This document shows positions 16,942 through 25,491 of a DNA stretch of 64,000 nucleotides, one piece after another. The notes beneath the pieces are model-generated. The model had not been told where the DNA came from, did not search any database, and was given only the letters and a program-made list of their open reading frames with translations. Origin of the DNA: CBFFRJ01 sp051486985 (lineage in GTDB: Bacteria; Pseudomonadota; Gammaproteobacteria; Enterobacterales; Enterobacteriaceae); contig NZ_JAHVDV010000004.1 in assembly GCF_051486985.1 (NCBI RefSeq), forward strand, positions 62,001 to 126,000, written 5' to 3'. The translations under genes were made by a program, and so were the position numbers. Positions within the stretch are counted from its first letter, which is position 1. Every line of letters starts with the position of its first letter.

Positions 16942-17895
16942 ATGACGGATAAATTGACTTCTCTGCGTCAATACACGACAGTCGTGGCTGACACCGGAGA
17001 TATCGCAGCAATGAAGCTGTATCAGCCGCAGGACGCTACCACCAACCCTTCTCTGATTCTTGGCGCTGCCCAAATCCCTGAATACCGTAAACTGATTGAT
17101 GACGCCATCACCTGGGCTAAAAGCCAGAGCAGCGATCGCGCGCAGCAGATTATCGACGCTTCAGACAAACTGGCAGTGAATATCGGTCTGGAAATCCTCA
17201 AGCTGATCCCGGGTCGTATCTCGACCGAAGTGGACGCGCGTCTCTCCTACGACACTGAAGCCTCTATCGCCAAGGCCAAACATCTGATCAAACTGTACAA
17301 CGATGCGGGCATCAGCAACGATCGTATCCTGATCAAACTGGCCTCTACCTGGCAGGGCATCCGTGCGGCAGAACAGCTGGAAAAAGAGGGCATCAACTGT
17401 AACCTGACCCTGCTGTTCTCCTTCGCGCAGGCGCGTGCATGTGCCGAAGCCGGCGTTTATCTGATCTCTCCGTTCGTTGGCCGTATTCTTGACTGGTACA
17501 AAGCGAACACGGATAAGAAAGAGTACGCACCGGCTGAAGATCCGGGCGTGGTGTCCGTGACTGAAATTTATCAGTACTATAAACAGCACGGTTATGAAAC
17601 CGTGGTGATGGGCGCAAGCTTCCGTAACCTGGGTGAGATTCTGGAACTGGCAGGCTGCGACCGTCTGACTATCGCTCCGGCACTGCTCAAAGAGCTGGCG
17701 GAAAGCGAAGGCGCTATCGAGCGCAAACTGGCTTATACGGGCGAAGTGAAAGCGCGTCCTGAACGCATCACCGAAGCGCAGTTCTTCTGGCAGCATAACC
17801 AGGATCCAATGGCAGTGGATAAACTGGCGGACGGTATCCGTAAGTTTGCTGTTGACCAGGAAAAACTGGAAAAAATGATCGGCGACCTGCTGTAA
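16942..17895 (+). CDS. talB: Transaldolase B
   Basis: Enzyme of the non-oxidative pentose phosphate pathway, moving a dihydroxyacetone unit between sedoheptulose 7-phosphate and glyceraldehyde 3-phosphate. The 317-residue protein has the Schiff-base Lys132 in ILIKLASTWQG and the DATTNPSL motif near residue 31. Length equals E. coli TalB. The ATG at 16942 gives MTDKLTSLRQYTTVV; the upstream in-frame ATG at 16864 would add 26 residues not seen in the family. Confidence 0.97.
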   Translation: MTDKLTSLRQYTTVVADTGDIAAMKLYQPQDATTNPSLILGAAQIPEYRKLIDDAITWAKSQSSDRAQQIIDASDKLAVNIGLEILKLIPGRISTEVDARLSYDTEASIAKAKHLIKLYNDAGISNDRILIKLASTWQGIRAAEQLEKEGINCNLTLLFSFAQARACAEAGVYLISPFVGRILDWYKANTDKKEYAPAEDPGVVSVTEIYQYYKQHGYETVVMGASFRNLGEILELAGCDRLTIAPALLKELAESEGAIERKLAYTGEVKARPERITEAQFFWQHNQDPMAVDKLADGIRKFAVDQEKLEKMIGDLL

Positions 17896-17903
17896 TCATT
17901 CTG

Positions 17904-17927
17904 CGTGGCCGGTCTTCGGCCACGTTT
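17904..17927 (+). terminator. talB terminator
   Basis: Stem CGTGGCCG with CGGCCACG (loop GTCTT), then TTT and pyrimidines. Short T-run, so efficiency is uncertain. Confidence 0.65.
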
Positions 17928-17996
17928 CCCCTCTGTCTGCTTCTCCGCTTCACGTGTATCATTTCCGTAAGTCAGACTTTTTTATACGGAATGAAT

Positions 17997-18584
17997 ATGG
18001 ACACCTTACGCATTGGTTTAGTTTCTGTCTCGGATCGCGCTTCCAGCGGTATCTATCAGGACAAAGGCATCCCGGCGCTTGAGGAGTGGCTCGCAGCCAC
18101 TCTCATTACCCCTTTTTCTATCGAAACGCGTCTGATCCCGGACGAACAAAACATCATCGAGCAGACACTCTGCGAGCTGGTGGATGAGATGAGCTGCCAT
18201 CTTGTATTGACCACTGGCGGCACCGGTCCTGCACGCCGCGACGTTACGCCTGATGCCACACTGGCAGTAGCGGATCGTGAAATGCCAGGCTTTGGCGAAC
18301 AGATGCGCCAGATAAGCCTCAATTTTGTGCCGACAGCCATTCTCTCCCGTCAGGTGGGCGTGATCCGCAAACAGGCGCTGATTCTGAATTTGCCGGGCCA
18401 GCCTAAATCCATCAAAGAGACGCTGGAAGGGCTGAAGGATGCAGAAGGTAACGTAAAAGTGCCGGGCATTTTTGCAAGTGTACCGTATTGTGTACAGTTG
18501 CTTGAAGGCCCTTATGTCGAAACCAATCCCGCCCGGGTAGCGTCTTTTCGTCCAAAAAGTGCCAGGCGCGAGACAATCTCCTGA
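17997..18584 (+). CDS. mog: Molybdopterin adenylyltransferase Mog
   Basis: Adenylylates molybdopterin before molybdenum insertion by MoeA. The 195-residue protein has the MoCF-fold motif LTTGGTGPARRDVTPDAT and ends with a charged tail. Two ATGs are six bases apart (17991 and 17997); the only ribosome-site-like sequence, ACGGA at 17986-17990, directly abuts the first, so the second ATG is the likely start and gives MDTLRIGLV, aligned with known Mog. The molybdoenzyme operon at 54.4-58.2 kb would depend on this cofactor pathway. Confidence 0.94.
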   Translation: MDTLRIGLVSVSDRASSGIYQDKGIPALEEWLAATLITPFSIETRLIPDEQNIIEQTLCELVDEMSCHLVLTTGGTGPARRDVTPDATLAVADREMPGFGEQMRQISLNFVPTAILSRQVGVIRKQALILNLPGQPKSIKETLEGLKDAEGNVKVPGIFASVPYCVQLLEGPYVETNPARVASFRPKSARRETIS

Positions 18585-18709
18585 TGTTGCGCGTTTTTTG
18601 ATTTAATCGGTTCGTGTAGTGGCGTGTTAAATTATTTACGGTATAGTAACTTTTAATTTACAGCTATCGTAAATATTACCTTAACCCGCCTCTTTACCTA
18701 TGGTCCGTT

Positions 18710-20017
18710 ATGTCAAAACACACACGCCCTTTGAATAAACAGGATTACAAAACTCTCACGCTTGCCGCATTAGGCGGCGCGCTGGAGTTTTACGATTTTA
18801 TTATCTTCGTTTTCTTTGCTGCCGTGGTGGGAGAGCTGTTCTTCCCGGCGGACATCCCGGAATGGCTACGTCAGGTACAGACCTTCGGCATTTTTGCCGC
18901 AGGCTATCTGGCGCGTCCACTGGGCGGGATTGTGATGGCGCATTTCGGCGATCTGGTGGGGCGTAAGAAGATGTTCACCCTCAGCATCCTGCTAATGGCC
19001 GTCCCTACACTGGCGATTGGTTTACTGCCGACTTATGCCTCGGTCGGGCTGATTGCCCCTCTGCTTCTGCTGCTTATGCGTGTACTCCAGGGGGCCGCAA
19101 TTGGTGGTGAAGTACCGGGAGCATGGGTTTTTGTCGCGGAGCATGTGCCGGAACGTCGTATCGGCATCGCGTGCGGCACCCTGACCGCAGGACTCACCGT
19201 TGGGATCCTGCTGGGCTCCGTTGTGGCAACCCTTATCAACACCAGCCTGAGCCAGCAGGCGATCCATGATGGCGGCTGGCGTATCCCCTTCCTGCTCGGC
19301 GGCGCATTTGGTCTGGTGGCCATGTATCTTCGTCGTTGGTTACAGGAAACGCCTGTCTTCCTCGAAATGCAACAGCGTAAAGCGCTGGCACAAGAGCTAC
19401 CGGTTAAAGCCGTCGTGCGAAAGCATAAAAAAGCGGTGGTGGTTTCTATGCTGCTGACATGGCTGCTCTCGGCCTGCATCGTGGTAGTGATTCTGATGTC
19501 GCCTGTCTGGCTACAAAAACAGTATGGGCTGGCCCCTGCACTGACGCTACAGGCCAACAGCATAGCCACCATTATGCTTTGCGTTGGCTGCCTGATTGCG
19601 GGTCTGGTGGTGGATAAGTTTGGGCCGAGCAAAACCTTTGTTATCGGCGGCCTCCTGCTGGCCGTTTCGAGCTGGCTGTTCTATCACCAGGTGGGCAGTC
19701 ATCCTGAACAGCTGTTCGTGCTCTATGGTCTGGTTGGACTCTGCGTAGGTGTTGTCGGTGCCGTGCCCTACGTGATGGTTCGTGCCTTTCCTGCTGAAGT
19801 ACGTTTTACCGGGATTTCATTCTCTTACAACGTCTCGTATGCCATTTTTGGTGGGCTGACGCCAATTGCCGTTACCATGTTAATGGGGGTCAGCCCAATG
19901 GCACCCGCCTGGTATGTGCTGGCGCTGGCACTGACGGGGATAGGGCTTGGTATCTGGCTGCGCCAGGACTGGATGGCGGCGAAAAGCGCGGCACTGACAG
20001 AACAACCTCAGCCCTGA
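18710..20017 (+). CDS. MFS transporter, metabolite:H+ symporter (MHS) type
   Basis: A 435-residue inner-membrane transporter with about twelve helices. The MFS signature GDLVGRKKMF is between helices 2 and 3 (residues 82-92) and a second degenerate copy (VDKFGPSKTF) is between helices 8 and 9. The N-terminus LGGALEFYDFIIFVFFA and GAAIGGEVPGAWVFVAEH are typical of the ProP/ShiA/KgtP group (metabolite:proton symporters). The substrate cannot be read from the sequence. No counterpart stands here in E. coli. The ribosome site is weak. It runs convergent with the iron-import genes. Confidence 0.85.
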   Translation: MSKHTRPLNKQDYKTLTLAALGGALEFYDFIIFVFFAAVVGELFFPADIPEWLRQVQTFGIFAAGYLARPLGGIVMAHFGDLVGRKKMFTLSILLMAVPTLAIGLLPTYASVGLIAPLLLLLMRVLQGAAIGGEVPGAWVFVAEHVPERRIGIACGTLTAGLTVGILLGSVVATLINTSLSQQAIHDGGWRIPFLLGGAFGLVAMYLRRWLQETPVFLEMQQRKALAQELPVKAVVRKHKKAVVVSMLLTWLLSACIVVVILMSPVWLQKQYGLAPALTLQANSIATIMLCVGCLIAGLVVDKFGPSKTFVIGGLLLAVSSWLFYHQVGSHPEQLFVLYGLVGLCVGVVGAVPYVMVRAFPAEVRFTGISFSYNVSYAIFGGLTPIAVTMLMGVSPMAPAWYVLALALTGIGLGIWLRQDWMAAKSAALTEQPQP

Positions 20018-20026
20018 GACATCGGT

Positions 20027-20046
20027 GCGCCGTCGGATGACGGCGC
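20027..20046. terminator. Stem-loop between the MFS gene and the binding-protein gene
   Basis: Eight-base-pair GC-rich stem (GCGCCGTC with GACGGCGC, loop GGAT) between two convergent genes. No T-run follows on either strand. Confidence 0.5.
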
Positions 20047-20054
20047 CAGCGCGC

Positions 20055-21194
20055 TTAGTGTGAAGGGGTATAACTCAGGACAATATTGTCATCCGGGATC
20101 TGGGTGAAGCGCTTGATGATGGTGTGATAATCCGCCTGCGGGTCGAGGTCTTTAAAGCGGTCCGGGTAGAAGATCTTACTCAGTGTTTCAATGGCGACAA
20201 TGTTGTAAGGGTTGTTGTAAAAGTGGTGATACAACGCCCCGGTATGTCCCTTAACCACTGCCGGAATGCTGCTGACACCCTGGCGGGCCAGCAGGGCATT
20301 AAAGGCGGCAGCAACCTCTTTCTGCTCGACGTTATAGCCAAACGGGATGATTGCCGTGCCTTTCCCCGGACGTTTTGACCCACTCATCAGGTAGTAGTCA
20401 GGATTCAGGGAGATGATCTTTTCCACTGACACGGTGCCCGTCGCGCCCGGCAACAACTGTGAACCAATGTTCACGCCGCCTGCCGCTTCCACCAGACCGC
20501 CCCAACCGTTACGCGCGTGGGTGAAACAGCAGCCATTGTCCAGACCGGCGACACCCGCGATAGGCTCAATAAACACCAGCGGTTTTCTGGCGGCGGTCGC
20601 CACGCGTTGTTGCAGGGTTTCCAGACGCTGTTGGTAGAAATCCGTATAGGCTTTGGCGCGTTCGTTCTGCCCCATCACTTTGCCCAGCAGCGTAATGCTC
20701 GGCAGGGTATTTTCCACCGGGTGCAGTTCGTAATCGACAAAAAGAACCGGTATATGTAGCGCTTCAAGCTTCGCGAGCACACCACTCTGCACCAGCGACG
20801 GTTTAGCGCGCAGTTGGGCAATCATCAGATCAGGCTGACGGGAGAGGATGGTTTCCAGATCCACATTCCCCTGATCGGAAAACTGCATATCAAGGATCTT
20901 TTCAGCCTGCGGCCACTTGCGTTTCAGTAGCTCCCAGGTCTGGGTATCCTGTTTTTTCGGCAGATTGTTCCATGCGACGACTTTGGCAAAGGGATTGTCT
21001 CGCTCCAGTAGCGCCAGGGCGAAAATGTCGCGGCCATCCTGCAAAATAATGCGCTGTGGCTCATGTGGAATGGTCACCGTGCGATTATCCATATCCTTGA
21101 CCGTTACCGGCCAGTCAGCGGCCTGCGTGAATAATGGTGACAGCAGCAGAACCGCGCCACCCGCCACGGCAATAAGGGCCTTCTTCAGATTCAT
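20055..21194 (-). CDS. Siderophore-type ABC importer, periplasmic binding protein
   Basis: Class III (TroA/BtuF/FepB-like) substrate-binding protein of 379 residues. A Sec signal peptide is seen at residues 1-25 (MNLKKALIAVAGGAVLLLSP, cleavage near TQA-ADW), followed by the family start TVKDMDNRTVTIPHEPQRIIL and, in the second lobe, VEAAGGVNIG. The ATG at 21194 is chosen since it starts the signal peptide. Substrate is probably a ferric siderophore or related chelate, judging from the FecCD-type permease and the upstream Fur box; the exact ligand is unknown. Last gene of the operon, 20 bp after the ATPase. Confidence 0.87.
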   Translation of the reverse strand: MNLKKALIAVAGGAVLLLSPLFTQAADWPVTVKDMDNRTVTIPHEPQRIILQDGRDIFALALLERDNPFAKVVAWNNLPKKQDTQTWELLKRKWPQAEKILDMQFSDQGNVDLETILSRQPDLMIAQLRAKPSLVQSGVLAKLEALHIPVLFVDYELHPVENTLPSITLLGKVMGQNERAKAYTDFYQQRLETLQQRVATAARKPLVFIEPIAGVAGLDNGCCFTHARNGWGGLVEAAGGVNIGSQLLPGATGTVSVEKIISLNPDYYLMSGSKRPGKGTAIIPFGYNVEQKEVAAAFNALLARQGVSSIPAVVKGHTGALYHHFYNNPYNIVAIETLSKIFYPDRFKDLDPQADYHTIIKRFTQIPDDNIVLSYTPSH

Positions 21195-21214
21195 GGTTTC
21201 CCCGTCTTCCTTTT

Positions 21215-21991
21215 TTATTGTGTTAAGCCATCGACCACCACGTGCGGCAGTCCCTGTGAACAGCATTCAATTCGGCCCTGCACGCCATAGACAGTGGCAA
21301 GGTTAGCGGGCGTGACCACCGCTTCCGGCTCACCGCTGGCAACCAGCGCGCCATTTTTCAGCATGACGGCATAGTCGGCATGACGCAGGGCGATGTTGAT
21401 GTCATGAATGACCACCACGGTCACGATGTTACGCAGCCGCGTCTCACGGGCCACAATGTCCATGACATGAAACTGATAATTAAGATCGAGTGCGCTGAGC
21501 GGCTCATCAAGCAGCAGCAGGTCAGGTTTGCGGATAAGCGACTGCGCCAGACCAATCAACTGCTTTTGCCCGCCGGATAGCTGATCGAGATAACGCATCG
21601 CCAGATGCGAGATCCCAAGCTTGTGCAAAATGTCGTAGGCCTCTTTTTCGACGTGCCGTTGCGCGTCAACGCCGCTGGCCCGGCGGGCAACAATCACTGA
21701 CTCCAGCGCATGCAAATGCACCCCTTGCGGCAGCGATTGCGGCAGATAAACCACTTTCTGAGCTCGCGTTGCCGTCGGCAACGTCATCAGATTTTCGCCG
21801 TTGAGCTCAAGCGTGCCCTGCGCCGGATTCAAATCGGCCAGCGCGCGCAGCAGGGTGGATTTGCCTGAACCGTTAGGGCCGAGCAGGGCGGTAATTCTGC
21901 CACGCGGCAGCAGAGGGGTCGTCAGCCCGTCGATGATCTTCTTTTTACGATAGCCGGTATGCAAATCGTTGATTTTCAGGCCGTCGGTCAT
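21215..21991 (-). CDS. Siderophore-type ABC importer, ATP-binding subunit
   Basis: A 258-residue ABC ATPase of the FepC/FecE group. Walker A GPNGSGKST (residues 38-46), Q-loop YLPQSLPQG, signature LSGGQKQL, Walker B LLLLDEPLSALD and the H-loop histidine in VVIHDINIAL are all present. It overlaps the permease by four bases (ATGA), which implies translational coupling. Confidence 0.93.
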   Translation of the reverse strand: MTDGLKINDLHTGYRKKKIIDGLTTPLLPRGRITALLGPNGSGKSTLLRALADLNPAQGTLELNGENLMTLPTATRAQKVVYLPQSLPQGVHLHALESVIVARRASGVDAQRHVEKEAYDILHKLGISHLAMRYLDQLSGGQKQLIGLAQSLIRKPDLLLLDEPLSALDLNYQFHVMDIVARETRLRNIVTVVVIHDINIALRHADYAVMLKNGALVASGEPEAVVTPANLATVYGVQGRIECCSQGLPHVVVDGLTQ

Positions 21992-23061
21992 AATGTTCCC
22001 CGGTGGCGAATGATAATGCTGAGGAAGAAGGGCACGCCCACCAGCGAGGTAACGATGCCAACCGGAATGATGACGCCATCAACAATGTTTTTTGACAGCA
22101 CCGACGCAAGAGAGAGGACCAGCGCGCCAATCAGCATGCTGCCTGGCAGATAAAAGCGGTGATCCTCGCCAAACATCATGCGGGAGATATGCGGGGCAAC
22201 GAGGCCGATAAAGCCAATTGGGCCGACAAAGGCAACGGTGAGGGCTGAAATAATGCTGATGCGCAGCAGTGTGGCAAGGCGTAGCTGACGCACGTTTATG
22301 CCAAAACTGATGGCGCGATCTTCCCCCAGACGCAGGGCGGTAAGCTTCCAGGCGTTGCGCATCGACAGAGGCACAATCAAAAGCAGCGCCACCGCCAGAA
22401 TGGTCAGTTTATCCCAGGAGGCTCGGGCCAGACTGCCCATCGTCCAGAAAACCAGCCCTTGGAGCGTATCTTCGCTGGCGACGAACTGCAGAATCGAAAT
22501 CAATGCGTTAAAGGTAAAGACCAGGGCAATACCAAACAGCACGACGCCCGAGGTGGCCACACGCGTCCAGCGACTGATCCCGTCAAGTACAAAACAGGCC
22601 AACAGGGCAAAGACAAAGGCATTGGCCGAGATAAACCACTGGTCAGGAATACCCGGAAGGCCGATCCCAAGAATAATCGCCAGCGCCGCGCCAAAGGAGG
22701 CGGCTGAGGAGACGCCAAGCGTAAAAGGACTGGCGAGCGGATTGTTCAGGATGGTTTGCATTTCAGCGCCCGCCAGCCCCAACCCCATGCCGACCAGGAC
22801 GGCCATCAGTGCGAAGGGCAAACGCAGCTCCCAGACAATCACCCGGATACCCGCATCCGCCGATGCGGCATGAAAGAGCGTCTGCCAGAGCGTGGAAACA
22901 GAAAGGCCGGAAGGGCCCAGGATGAAATCAAGGATCAGCGATGACAGAATTAGCAGCAGGAGAATGCCCGCTAAGATAAAACGCCGTAGCAGAATGCTTT
23001 TGTAATGCGACGCCACGGCCGACGCATCAGACTTCTCGCTGGCGGTAAGGGTGGAACTCAT
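21988..23061 (-). CDS. Siderophore-type ABC importer, FecCD-family permease
   Basis: A 357-residue inner-membrane permease with about ten helices. The motifs LRLPFALMAVLVGMGLGLAG and GPIGFIGLVAPHISRMMFG (near residue 280) are the FecCD signature. Only one permease gene is present, so the transporter would use a homodimer. First gene of a three-gene operon on the minus strand, with a Fur box and a foldable leader upstream. Confidence 0.93.
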   Translation of the reverse strand: MSSTLTASEKSDASAVASHYKSILLRRFILAGILLLLILSSLILDFILGPSGLSVSTLWQTLFHAASADAGIRVIVWELRLPFALMAVLVGMGLGLAGAEMQTILNNPLASPFTLGVSSAASFGAALAIILGIGLPGIPDQWFISANAFVFALLACFVLDGISRWTRVATSGVVLFGIALVFTFNALISILQFVASEDTLQGLVFWTMGSLARASWDKLTILAVALLLIVPLSMRNAWKLTALRLGEDRAISFGINVRQLRLATLLRISIISALTVAFVGPIGFIGLVAPHISRMMFGEDHRFYLPGSMLIGALVLSLASVLSKNIVDGVIIPVGIVTSLVGVPFFLSIIIRHRGTL

Positions 23062-23072
23062 GGTCTGACCTT

Positions 23073-23127
23073 ATGCAACATAACAGTAGGGGGATCCCAC
23101 CCGACGTACCTGTCCGGGTTGTTGCAT
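23073..23127 (-). promoter_or_regulatory. Candidate structured leader of the iron-import operon
   Basis: Read on the minus strand, ATGCAACA (23127-23120) pairs with TGTTGCAT (23080-23073), and directly inside it ACCCG (23119-23115) pairs with CGGGT (23103-23099), so the two stems could stack; a GGGATCCC lies in the remaining loop. The structure ends just before the ribosome site (AAGGT) of the permease gene and sits downstream of the Fur box. Not recognised as a known riboswitch class. Confidence 0.4.
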
Positions 23128-23169
23128 GAAATCCATTCACCGGGATGCTCCCGGCGAACATAATAAAAA

Positions 23170-23184
23170 TGATAATGCTTATCA
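23170..23184. promoter_or_regulatory. Fur box upstream of the iron-import operon
   Basis: TGATAAT-G-CTTATCA fits the 7-1-7 Fur consensus TGATAAT-N-ATTATCA with one mismatch. It is about 110 bp before the permease start, implying repression by Fur-Fe2+. Confidence 0.8.
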
Positions 23185-23248
23185 ATTAAGCGAGGAGTGA
23201 ATCACGCCTTCGTTTAGGAACTGTTATTGTTGTGCGCAAAAAACGACC

Positions 23249-24538
23249 TTACCGGCGGGACTCCAGCGCCCGGCAGGTGGCATAAGCGCCAGCGATACAT
23301 AAGGCCACCGGCACCAGAAAGCTGTGATCCATACGGGTGGATTCCATTATTAACGCAAGGGTGGTGACCGGCATATGGGCCGAGGCCGATAAGAACCCTG
23401 CGGCGCCCAGCAGCGCAAAACTTTCCTTATCGCTGCCTGGAAAGAGGTGCCCGGCAAGCAGAAACAGCAGTGAACCAAGCAGGCCCCCCACCGCAAGACC
23501 AGGTGTCAACAATCCACCGGCCGCGCCTCCCCGGATCACAGCACAGATCAGGAACACTTTGAGCACCAGAAGAATGACGGCAAGCATCGCGGTCATTTCA
23601 CCGCTTAAGGCCAGTTGCGCAGCCCCTTTGCCGTTGCCCGGTAATTGTGGAAACCAGATAGTACCCATGCCGAGCAACGTAAAGGCCACCAGGCTAATCA
23701 CAGGCATCTGCCAGTTAGTGCGCACATGGCTTCTGGCGTATTGGGTGAGACGACGGAAAAGATACGCTGCGGCGCCGAACAAAGGGCCACTTAGTGCCCC
23801 CCAAAAGACTAACGAGGTCGCAGCGATTTCAGTAGTAAAACGATACTGGTGTTCATCCCCCAGCCCCAGCGAGGCGACCCAGGCGGCAAGAGCAGACGTC
23901 ACCAGTGCCGCAATGGCGGCATCCCAGCTAAAACGCACCAGCAGGACTTCAAGCGTAAAGATAGCCCCGGCCAGAGGGACGTTATAAACGGCAGCAAGGC
24001 CGGCCCCCGCGCCGCAGGCCGTCATGAGCTGAATATCCGCCGCCGTCAAACACAAACGACGGGCGACGCCCCCGGCAAAGAGCGCACCGGCCTCACGCGG
24101 CGCGACTTCCCGTCCCAGCGGCGAGCCCATCGCGACGGTGATGATCTGCAGAAGAATATGGACAAGGGTAGTCAGGGGCGGCATGGGTTTACCGGCGTCA
24201 GCCACTGCCGCGCCAATGCTGACGCGCTTTTGGCCATAACGCGCCAGTAACCACCATCCGCATCCTGCCACGACGCCGGCCGCCACCAGCACGAGAAAGC
24301 GCCGCTGCGCGCTGGCATCCGTGACGCCTTCTAAAAAGGTTTGTGGGCTGATTAACTGGTTCTGGCTGTAGCCATAGGCGAGGTGCTGGATTTCATGTAA
24401 CAGCATGGCCAACAACATGCCGCCAAGACCAGCCAGCATGCCGGTCAGAAGCAGCGCTGCCCAGCGTTGAAGCCCGTAAGTTCTGCCCTGTAATAAGATC
24501 ATCATCCGCGTCTTAATAAGGAGGAAGGAGATCATCAT
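23249..24538 (-). CDS. CLC-family chloride channel/transporter, divergent
   Basis: A 429-residue membrane protein with ten or more helices, recognisable as CLC by GSPLGREVAPREAGALFAG (counterpart of the GREGP motif, glutamate kept), AAVYNVPLAGAIFTLEVLL, and RGGAAGGLLTPGLAVGGLLG. The usual GSGIP ion-binding motif is not apparent; the equivalent place reads VSIGAAVADAGKPMPP. Start uncertain: ATG at 24538 or 24505, neither with a good ribosome site. Selectivity (chloride, fluoride or other) cannot be assigned. It lies between the iron operon and satP, all on the same strand. Confidence 0.78.
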   Translation of the reverse strand: MMISFLLIKTRMMILLQGRTYGLQRWAALLLTGMLAGLGGMLLAMLLHEIQHLAYGYSQNQLISPQTFLEGVTDASAQRRFLVLVAAGVVAGCGWWLLARYGQKRVSIGAAVADAGKPMPPLTTLVHILLQIITVAMGSPLGREVAPREAGALFAGGVARRLCLTAADIQLMTACGAGAGLAAVYNVPLAGAIFTLEVLLVRFSWDAAIAALVTSALAAWVASLGLGDEHQYRFTTEIAATSLVFWGALSGPLFGAAAYLFRRLTQYARSHVRTNWQMPVISLVAFTLLGMGTIWFPQLPGNGKGAAQLALSGEMTAMLAVILLVLKVFLICAVIRGGAAGGLLTPGLAVGGLLGSLLFLLAGHLFPGSDKESFALLGAAGFLSASAHMPVTTLALIMESTRMDHSFLVPVALCIAGAYATCRALESRR

Positions 24539-24594
24539 CCCATAAAGCGGCTTAACAGGTAATCAATCGAAGCTGATAGGGAAAGGGGAAGGGA

Positions 24595-24619
24595 TTCGTG
24601 CCCGCAGTGCAGGCACGAA
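24595..24619 (-). terminator. Stem-loop downstream of satP
   Basis: TTCGTGCC pairs with GGCACGAA (24595-24602 and 24612-24619), followed on the minus strand by a pyrimidine-rich stretch. Possible satP terminator. Confidence 0.5.
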
Positions 24620-24628
24620 GGGGAGTGA

Positions 24629-25195
24629 TTAGTGCGGCTCGCCAATCGGCAGTACGGTGCGACCGTATTGCTCGTTCAGCACTTCACCCATCGCCAGGTA
24701 AATCGCGCTTGCGCCACACACCAGGCCAATCCAGCCCGCAATGTGAACGATGCTTTCGTTATCAGCCAGGTGACCGACGGCCAGTAGAGCAAACAGCACG
24801 GTCAGGCTCAGGAACACAAACTGCAACATACGCGCGCCTTTCAGCGTGCCAAAGAACATGAACAGGGTGAACACGCCCCAGATACCCAGATAAACACCCA
24901 GGAAGTGGCCGTTTGCCGCGTCAGCAAGGCCCATTTTCGGCAGCAGAAGAATAGCGACGAGGGTCAGCCAGAAAGAACCGTAAGAGGTAAATGCGGTTAA
25001 ACCGAAGGTGTTGCCTTTCTTATATTCCAGCAGACCTGCGAAAATCTGTGCGATACCACCATAAAAAATACCCATAGCCAGGATAATGCCATCTAACGGG
25101 AACATACCAATATTGTGCAGGTTAAGCAGAATAGTGGTCATGCCGAAGCCCATTAAGCCCAGCGGAGCCGGATTAGCCAACTTAGTGTTGCCCAT
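24629..25195 (-). CDS. satP: Succinate-acetate/proton symporter SatP
   Basis: Six-helix inner-membrane transporter of the AceTr (GPR1/FUN34/YaaH) family that takes up acetate and succinate with protons. The 188-residue protein has the signature NPAPLGLMGFGMTT at residues 8-21 and the YGSFWL segment. Length equals E. coli YaaH. In E. coli satP is next to mog; here an accessory block separates them. It is divergent from dnaK with about 300 bp between. Confidence 0.95.
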   Translation of the reverse strand: MGNTKLANPAPLGLMGFGMTTILLNLHNIGMFPLDGIILAMGIFYGGIAQIFAGLLEYKKGNTFGLTAFTSYGSFWLTLVAILLLPKMGLADAANGHFLGVYLGIWGVFTLFMFFGTLKGARMLQFVFLSLTVLFALLAVGHLADNESIVHIAGWIGLVCGASAIYLAMGEVLNEQYGRTVLPIGEPH

Positions 25196-25340
25196 AATTC
25201 CTCAAAATAAATCAATTTGAATGATGAAAGGAGGCCCTGCATCCGTCTTGAGGGTGCGGGGCGGCGGCATCATAAATAGCGCCATGTCCTGTGTCTATGA
25301 TCTGAACAGGTGGAAATTAAAAAATTTTTTAATCCTTCCC

Positions 25341-25367
25341 CCTTGATGAGTGCCGTTACGACCCCAT
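25341..25367 (+). promoter_or_regulatory. dnaK heat-shock promoter (sigma-32)
   Basis: CCTTGAT (25341-25347) and CCCCAT (25362-25367) with 14 bp between them fit the sigma-32 consensus and correspond to dnaK P1 of E. coli. A further TTGAAA-like element near 25419 could be a second promoter. Confidence 0.88.
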
Positions 25368-25491
25368 CTTGTAGTCAACCGCAGTGTGTGGGCCTGAAAA
25401 AAAGCGAAGGTGGGTAGTTGAAACACCGTAATTCGCCCTTATTACAGGTTCACAACCACATGTTGACTGAATTTTTAGTGGAGACGTTTAG

